From Candidatus Njordarchaeota archaeon (GTDB lineage: Archaea > Asgardarchaeota > Njordarchaeia > Njordarchaeales > Njordarchaeaceae), in assembly GCA_029856615.1 (NCBI GenBank), contig JAHKLF010000003.1, positions 1 through 27,506 on the forward strand: a DNA stretch of 27,506 nucleotides. Reading direction: 5' to 3'. The position numbers and the translations under genes are program-made. Under the pieces are notes generated by a model. That model searched no databases. It worked only from the letters and a program-made list of their open reading frames with translations, and had not been told where the DNA came from. Positions within the stretch are counted from its first letter, which is position 1, and every line of letters begins with the position of its first letter. This document shows, piece after piece, positions 22,987-27,506 of this stretch.

Positions 22987-24360
22987 GTGGAGAGGTATTA
23001 TGATGTAGTGATAGTGGGTGCCGGGCCCGCAGGGATATTTGCTGCATTAGAGCTAATAAAATGGGCAGATGACAAGCTATCAATATTAATAGTGGAGAAA
23101 GGAGGGGATATTGAAGAGAGAATAAAGAACCGAGAATTTTTAAGCGGATGGGGTGGAGCGGGAGCGTTTAGTGATGGAAAAATAACTTTAAGTCCTGATG
23201 TTGGAGGATGGTTAACAGATCTACTGCCTTGGAGAGAAGTAGAAAAATTAATAAATTATGTGGATTTAATATGGGCAGAGTTAGCGCCGGAGGCTGGATA
23301 TTATCCTTTCGATGAAGATGCTGTAGCTGAAATAGCTTCGAGAGCGAGAAAGTATCATCTAAAGTTAATTCCGTATAGGATAAGACATCTGGGTACAGAT
23401 AATACTCCTAAAGCATTAAGCAGAGCTAAAAGTATAATAGAGAAGCGTGCTGACATACGGTTAAAATGCGGCGCAGAGCACATAGATGCGGATGATGGTA
23501 CGGTGAAGGGAGTTTATTTAGAGGATGGTTCGTATATTAAAGCGAAATATGTCATTTTAGCACCTGGGCGTTATGGTGCTTCTTGGCTCATGAAAGAAAT
23601 GTTGCGCTTAAAAGTCCCACTAAAACTTAATCCCGTAGATATTGGAGTACGTGTAGAAGTTAATTTTGAAGTCTTAGAAGAATTAACTAGTAGATTATAT
23701 GAACCAAAGCTTCTATATTATTCCCCCACATATGACGATATTGTTAGAACGTTTTGTGTCAATCCCCGAGGGTATGTAATTCAAGAGAGATACGAAGATG
23801 TTTTAACAACGAACGGGCACTCATTTGAAAATAAGAAAAGCGATAACACAAATTTCGCATTATTAATTAGCTCGAATTTTACCGAGCCATTCAAGGATCC
23901 CATAGCATACGGGAAACACATAGCTCGATTAGCAAATCTCCTTAGCGGAGGTTCCGTTCTAGTACAGAGATTAGGAGATCTTAAGAGAGGAAGGAGGAGT
24001 ACACCAGAGAGAATAGCTAGATCGATTGTCGAACCGACTTTAAAGAGTGCGGTGCCTGGAGACATCAGTTATGTGCTTCCTCATAGGCATTTGGTTGGAA
24101 TATTAGAGGCTCTTCGTGCTATAGATAAGTTGGCTCCTGGAGTATTTAGTGATCATACGTTACTATATGTAGCAGAAGTAAAATTCTATTCTTCAAGAAC
24201 TCACGTAACGCCCGAGATGGAAACAATTAATATAAAGAATCTATTTGTCATAGGAGATGGTGCGGGTATTAGTAGAGGCCTCGCACAAGCAAGTTCTACG
24301 GGGATTATTGCTGCTAGAACGATTCTTAAGAGAGAGCTGGGTATACATACATTTGAATAA
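22987..24360 (+). CDS. FAD-dependent dehydrogenase (COG2509-like)
   Basis: The 457-aa flavoprotein begins with a dinucleotide-binding motif VVIVGAGPAGIFAALEL (7-23). Then come LIVEKGGDIEERI and FLSGWGGAGAFSDGKITLS (the GGAGxFSDGK signature), a middle substrate domain, and a C-terminal FAD contact NLFVIGDGAGISRGLAQAS. The combination fits the uncharacterised FAD-dependent dehydrogenases of COG2509, related to thiazole-synthase- and geranylgeranyl-reductase-like flavoproteins. Natural substrate is not known. The start is GTG 22987 with GGTGAT nearby upstream (22978-22983). It is divergent from hjc and stands alone, followed by the GC-rich RNA candidate. Confidence 0.88.
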   Translation: MERYYDVVIVGAGPAGIFAALELIKWADDKLSILIVEKGGDIEERIKNREFLSGWGGAGAFSDGKITLSPDVGGWLTDLLPWREVEKLINYVDLIWAELAPEAGYYPFDEDAVAEIASRARKYHLKLIPYRIRHLGTDNTPKALSRAKSIIEKRADIRLKCGAEHIDADDGTVKGVYLEDGSYIKAKYVILAPGRYGASWLMKEMLRLKVPLKLNPVDIGVRVEVNFEVLEELTSRLYEPKLLYYSPTYDDIVRTFCVNPRGYVIQERYEDVLTTNGHSFENKKSDNTNFALLISSNFTEPFKDPIAYGKHIARLANLLSGGSVLVQRLGDLKRGRRSTPERIARSIVEPTLKSAVPGDISYVLPHRHLVGILEALRAIDKLAPGVFSDHTLLYVAEVKFYSSRTHVTPEMETINIKNLFVIGDGAGISRGLAQASSTGIIAARTILKRELGIHTFE

Positions 24361-24455
24361 TTAAGTTCGTTATCAATTAACTATGAACAGTAATCATATC
24401 ATGGGGCAAAAAATATTGAGAAGAATGTCAAATATTACATGACATAGAACAAAAA

Positions 24456-24530
24456 TGCCCCCCGCTTTCGGGCGCCTCGAATAACTCCAAAAGGGAGTGT
24501 CATGACGAGGCGCCGGCTCGGGGGGCTACA
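24456..24530 (+). ncRNA. GC-rich structured small RNA, possible H/ACA guide
   Basis: In the AT-rich 24361-24614 spacer a compact GC-rich segment folds into one long hairpin. The basal stem is 24457-24464 with 24519-24526 (GCCCCCCG/CGGGGGGC, 8 bp). Internal-loop strands are CTTTCG (24465-24470) and GGCT (24515-24518). The upper stem is 24471-24479 with 24506-24514 (GGCGCCTCG/CGAGGCGCC, 9 bp), then an asymmetric loop and a 5-bp apical stem (ACTCC/GGAGT). The triplet ACA (24528-24530) follows the basal stem by one nt. Thirteen nt separate the upper stem from ACA, near the 14-nt rule for H/ACA pseudouridine guides. A canonical k-turn is not evident. A pyrimidine-rich stretch follows. Being an RNA is likely; the class is a hypothesis. 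Confidence 0.65.
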
Positions 24531-24614
24531 TTTATCTTCTAATTCCAAGTATGAATATAATCCGAAGTATAATTCTATTTTAAGGAGTCATTAGGTGTAC
24601 CGAGGATGAGTTAA

Positions 24615-25388
24615 TTGCCGAGATTATTAAAATATAGTGTAGAAGAACTCATTGCACTTGCGCAATATGGTGGAAAAAATAGATTAATCGCAGCGAAAGA
24701 GGTGGCATTTCTCCGGGGAGATGTCGATTTAGACAAATTATTATGGCTCATAAATATTTTGAGCTCAGATACCGAAAGTATCGAATTCAGCGAATTGGGT
24801 GTTTCTCTTGGTCGTTTAATTGAGAAAATGGATTTAGATAGGGTTGTTAGGCTTATTGAAGAACTACTCAGAACTAGAAACGGCAGACGTTTATTAGCTT
24901 TAATGCTGAGTAATACTAATTTAATGCTTGATGTAGATTTTTTGTCAGAGATAATTAGGAGAATGTTAATGGATTCCGATGATGAAGTAAGAAATGGAGG
25001 ATTAGCTGTACTCAAAAAATTGGCAGAAAGAATTGATTATAATGCTAGTATTAACATATTATATGATTTTATCTCGGAAGAGAACGCTGCTTACCGAAAT
25101 ATGGCTATAGATATTTTGCTTACATTATCAGACATCCTTAAGATATCAGATTTGGAAGAGGCCTTATTCAGATTACTCGATGATGAGAACCGTGACATTG
25201 TAAAGAGGCTAATTAGGAATTTAGATATGGGTGTAATGGAGAGATTATCGAGAAGGACAATCGTTAATTTAATTAACAAAGTTAAGAATATGAATGATCC
25301 TAGCATGCTAAGTGAGTTTTTAATTGTGTTAGAGCGAAGTGATAGAGCGGACAGAGATATGCTTCTAGAGATCATTAAAGAGCCTTAA
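24615..25388 (+). CDS. HEAT-like helical repeat protein (257 aa)
   Basis: Start is TTG 24615, supported by GAGG at 24602-24605. The protein is all-helical with HEAT-like pairs: LLWLINILSS, RLIEELLRTRNGRRLLALML, DSDDEVRNGGLAVLKKLAER and ENAAYRNMAIDILLTLSDIL, then DENRDIVKRLIRNL. It is rich in Leu, Asp, Glu and Arg, with no catalytic motif. It resembles in style, but is half the length of, the HEAT-like protein at 14695. It is convergent with the regulator gene ending at 25390, with a single nucleotide between the two stop codons. Function is unknown; such proteins generally serve as scaffolds. Confidence 0.75.
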   Translation: MPRLLKYSVEELIALAQYGGKNRLIAAKEVAFLRGDVDLDKLLWLINILSSDTESIEFSELGVSLGRLIEKMDLDRVVRLIEELLRTRNGRRLLALMLSNTNLMLDVDFLSEIIRRMLMDSDDEVRNGGLAVLKKLAERIDYNASINILYDFISEENAAYRNMAIDILLTLSDILKISDLEEALFRLLDDENRDIVKRLIRNLDMGVMERLSRRTIVNLINKVKNMNDPSMLSEFLIVLERSDRADRDMLLEIIKEP

Positions 25389-25389
25389 G

Positions 25390-26055
25390 CTATTCGGCTT
25401 TAAGTTCCAATATGACTTCTAGATTTCCATTTTTTCTCCCTACTTTTTCGCTTATTACTTTAATTGGTCTATTAATCTCTTTTTCTAAAAATCCAACTAC
25501 TGATCCTTTTAGGAGTATTATTAAAATTCTAGATACAACATCATCTTCGCAGAAAGAACCCACAATGTGGATAATTCCCCTGTCTTCCTCTAGATCTATG
25601 CCATTAACCTTTAACCCTTCACTTATAAATTCTATTGCTGTAGCGATCTTCGTAAAAGGGCCTCCCTTAACGCGGTTTAATAATTTGTATTCCTCTGGAT
25701 ACTTTTCTATGAATTCCTTAGCTAGTTTCTTTCCAACATCGTATGCTATTTTTCCAGTCTTCTCTCCAAATACTTTTAGAAAAACACTGGCAAGTACGCA
25801 AGCTAGTTTTCGCGATATGAGTTTTCTTTTATTCTCAATGGTACTCTTTAGCATCCATAGTTTGTATGCTCCTATCTTTTTATCGACAATTAGTCCCTGA
25901 CCTTTTAGAGAATGTAAGTATCTCATAATAGTAAGTCTTGATACGCCTAACTTCTCTGCAATATCGGATGTTGTTAGACCAATGACTGCTCGTTTTAATA
26001 ATTCTAAGATTTTTTCCTCTAAGCTTTCCTTCACTTTTATCCTCTCTTCAATCAT
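25390..26055 (-). CDS. HTH transcriptional regulator with V4R-like C-terminal domain (paralog 2)
   Basis: The 221-aa protein has a winged helix at residues about 12-70: KILELLKRAVIGLTTSDIAEKL, recognition helix GVSRLTIMRYLHSL, wing IVDKKIGAYKLWML. Then comes the same domain as the regulator at 17463: KRKLISRKLACVLASVFLKVF, GKIAYDVGKKLAKEFI, ATAIEFISEGLKVNGIDL, ILLKGSVVGFLEKE and GNLEVILELKAE. It resembles V4R/Bet3-like ligand domains without metal-binding cysteines (inference). It is divergent from an ABC exporter, with three GTTRAC boxes in between (26103-26132). The simplest reading is a local regulator that controls its own gene and the exporter in response to a ligand. ATG 26055 is the start. 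Confidence 0.84.
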   Translation of the reverse strand: MIEERIKVKESLEEKILELLKRAVIGLTTSDIAEKLGVSRLTIMRYLHSLKGQGLIVDKKIGAYKLWMLKSTIENKRKLISRKLACVLASVFLKVFGEKTGKIAYDVGKKLAKEFIEKYPEEYKLLNRVKGGPFTKIATAIEFISEGLKVNGIDLEEDRGIIHIVGSFCEDDVVSRILIILLKGSVVGFLEKEINRPIKVISEKVGRKNGNLEVILELKAE

Positions 26056-26102
26056 CAGCCTACTACTATAAAATTAGTGCTATCATTAAATTTAAAATTC
26101 TT

Positions 26103-26134
26103 GTTGACAATATTGTTAACATTAATGTTAACAA
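26103..26134. promoter_or_regulatory. Operator-like array: three GTTRAC boxes at 12-bp spacing
   Basis: GTTGAC (26103-26108), GTTAAC (26115-26120) and GTTAAC (26127-26132) start exactly 12 bp apart. Positions 26113-26134 form a perfect 22-bp palindrome. The array lies in the 104-bp spacer between the divergent HTH regulator and the ABC exporter. An AT-rich TATA-like segment (26085-26099) to its left would put the exporter's transcription start within the array, so a bound protein would block it. The likely binder is the adjacent regulator (inference). Confidence 0.72.
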
Positions 26135-26159
26135 CTATTCTAAAAATCAGGGTTATGGC

Positions 26160-27098
26160 ATGGATGCAATGATCGTAACTAGGGATCTAGTGAAGCGCTT
26201 TGGTTCCTTAGTAGCAGTAAATCACTTAAACCTGAAGATAAGATGTGGAGAAATATATGCTCTCCTAGGACCTAATGGAGCTGGAAAAACAACCACGGTC
26301 AGGATGATAATGGGTCTATTAAAACCTACTTCTGGGGAGATTTATGTTGATGGTATCGATGTAGTGCGATATCCTGATAAGGCTAAGCGTAGAATCGGGT
26401 ATGTTCCACAATTTTTCTCATTATATGGTGATTTGACGGTTTTAGAGAACTTAGATTTTTTAGGACGAATATATGGATTGGCACGCGAAGAGAGAGCTAA
26501 ACGTATTAGGGAAATCTTAGAAGTTGTGGAGCTAACTAAATTTAGGGATTTCTTGGCCGGGAATCTTAGCGGCGGGTTAAAAAGAAGACTTAGCTTAGCT
26601 ACAGCACTCATACATGACCCGCCTATTTTAATATTAGATGAACCAACTGCCGGTATAGATCCACCATTAAGACGCGCTTTTTGGGATCTGTTTACTTCCT
26701 TAAAGAAAGAGGGTAAAACAATATTAGTCACAACTCACTACATGGATGAAGCTGAGAGAGCTGATCGGATTGGATTAATTAGCCTAGGACAATTAATAGC
26801 GGAGGGTACACCATTAGAGATAAAGAGGATGGTGTACGGAGGAGACTTAATGCGCATTATATGCAGGGGTACCAATAGTATCATGGAGGAACTAGCATCT
26901 CTACCGAAGGTGATCAAAATACTGAAAAGACATAGAATCGGTGATCGCAAGGAGGAAATTATTTTAGTTGTCAAAGATTTTGGATCCGCATTACCTGAAT
27001 TGACCTCGTTTCTGAGGAGCCATAAGATGGAGCCATTATTGATAGAACCAGTTCCAGTGACTCTTGAGGATGCATTTATAATTTTGACCTCAAGGTGA
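26160..27098 (+). CDS. ABC transporter ATP-binding protein (ABC-2 / drug-export type)
   Basis: The 312-aa ATPase shows Walker A GPNGAGKTT (37-45), Q-loop YVPQFFSLY (81-89), signature LSGGLKRRL (136-144), Walker B ILILDEPTAGID (156-167) and switch H193 (TTHYMDEAER). The C-terminal extension of about 90 residues after the nucleotide-binding domain is typical of the CcmA/DrrA-type exporters. It works with the membrane protein encoded immediately downstream, whose ATG is 5 nt after this stop. Substrate is unknown: drug, lipid or peptide are possible. The start ATG 26160 has AGGG just upstream. It is probably controlled by the divergent HTH regulator through the GTTRAC array. Confidence 0.95.
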   Translation: MDAMIVTRDLVKRFGSLVAVNHLNLKIRCGEIYALLGPNGAGKTTTVRMIMGLLKPTSGEIYVDGIDVVRYPDKAKRRIGYVPQFFSLYGDLTVLENLDFLGRIYGLAREERAKRIREILEVVELTKFRDFLAGNLSGGLKRRLSLATALIHDPPILILDEPTAGIDPPLRRAFWDLFTSLKKEGKTILVTTHYMDEAERADRIGLISLGQLIAEGTPLEIKRMVYGGDLMRIICRGTNSIMEELASLPKVIKILKRHRIGDRKEEIILVVKDFGSALPELTSFLRSHKMEPLLIEPVPVTLEDAFIILTSR

Positions 27099-27102
27099 TA
27101 AC

Positions 27103-27506
27103 ATGTTTGAAAAATTAATTGCTATGATTATAAAAGAATTCAAACAGTTAGTAAGAGATAAGAGAACAGTAGCTCTCGTTATCGCCTTGCCTTTATCTTT
27201 AATGCTTCTATTTGGCGTAGCTTATAGTGGCAATCCACGCGATATTGTAACAGTACTGGCTATAGAGGATTTTAGTAAGGAATCCCAAATTCTAATTGAC
27301 CATATTATGGCTAAAGAAACGTTTGATATCAAATATGTGGTAGACAACTTAGATAATGCTCACTATTACGTAGAAAAAGGCTTTGTCAAAGCGGGAATAG
27401 TTATACCCAGTGATTTCTCCGAACGAATTTCTCTCTATGGAGAAGCTGACGTGATATTAATTCTCGATTCAGCATGGCTTAACATTCCTCCAGCAGTCCA
27501 AGCCGC
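27103..27506 (+). CDS. ABC-2 type permease subunit, 5' part only (cut by window edge)
   Basis: An open frame from ATG 27103 runs to the window edge (134 complete codons). It begins with the typical YhhJ/ABC-2 layout: amphipathic N-terminus (MIIKEFKQLVRDKRTVA), first membrane helix (LVIALPLSLMLLFGVAY, about residues 24-41), then a long extracytoplasmic segment (VLAIEDFSKES, AGIVIPSDFSERI, ADVILILDSAW). The permease's remaining helices lie outside the window. AAGGTGAT overlapping the stop of the ATPase gene is its ribosome binding site, so the two are translationally linked. It forms the exporter with the ATPase at 26160. Confidence 0.92.
   Translation, partial: MFEKLIAMIIKEFKQLVRDKRTVALVIALPLSLMLLFGVAYSGNPRDIVTVLAIEDFSKESQILIDHIMAKETFDIKYVVDNLDNAHYYVEKGFVKAGIVIPSDFSERISLYGEADVILILDSAWLNIPPAVQA

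Noticed and set aside
24456..24530. tRNA gene or intrinsic terminator
   Set aside because: No cloverleaf, T-loop or anticodon pattern; the structure is a long multi-stem hairpin, and archaeal terminators are normally T-runs without stems.
1..27506. CRISPR array, Cas, toxin-antitoxin or restriction-modification systems
   Set aside because: I saw no spaced direct repeats and no corresponding protein motifs; the hjc, xpf and ssb genes are ordinary housekeeping repair genes.

Overview
This window is chromosomal DNA from an archaeon, most likely a thermophilic member of the Thermoproteota (crenarchaeal) radiation. The informational genes support this: a short XPF-type nuclease without a helicase domain, an Hjc-type Holliday junction resolvase, a Sulfolobus-type single-OB-fold SSB, an XPB-type helicase, an archaemetzincin, indolepyruvate:ferredoxin oxidoreductase, and a box C/D sRNA. 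The DNA is AT-rich, GTG and TTG starts are frequent, and GGTG/GGAG-type ribosome binding sites are common. I cannot name the species.

Layout. 1-2.7 kb: the 5' end of a minus-strand AlaX-type tRNA-editing gene cut by the window edge, then small genes (one unknown, archaemetzincin, a small possible longin/roadblock-like protein, a winged-helix-like protein, a four-cysteine mini-protein). 2.7-5.2 kb: minus-strand DegT-type aminotransferase, small RIO/Kae1-like kinase and PHP phosphoesterase. 5.2-9.2 kb: one very large membrane-anchored surface protein whose C-terminal half is a long regular helical stalk. 9.3-11.2 kb: iorA. 11.28-12.56 kb: a decayed IS630-family element with well-preserved ends. 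12.6-17.3 kb: a minus-strand operon-like run of XPB helicase, HEAT-like protein and a longin-like/winged-helix protein. 17.5-21.0 kb: plus-strand HTH regulator, unknown protein, iorB and two tandem TIM-barrel proteins, the first of which has lost its metal ligands. 21.0-22.9 kb: minus-strand ssb, xpf and hjc, with a box C/D sRNA between hjc and xpf. 23.0-24.4 kb: an FAD-dependent dehydrogenase. 24.45-24.53 kb: a GC-rich structured RNA candidate. 24.6-27.5 kb: a HEAT-like protein, a second regulator paralogous to the one at 17.5 kb, and a divergent ABC-2 exporter with a striking operator-like repeat between them.

Main points of interest. (1) The surface protein has 17 consecutive 18-residue repeats; 12 of the 15 repeats from residue 807 to 1076 open with an N-glycosylation sequon, and the hydrophobic spacing is that of an 11+7 (hendecad plus heptad) coiled coil. 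(2) The hjc-xpf sRNA has textbook C/D'/C'/D boxes, and one guide matches the conserved GCGCGGUGAA stretch of archaeal 16S rRNA as I remember it. (3) A roughly 75-nt GC-rich hairpin RNA is followed by ACA, suggesting an H/ACA sRNA. (4) Three GTTRAC hexamers at exact 12-bp spacing lie between a regulator and an ABC exporter.
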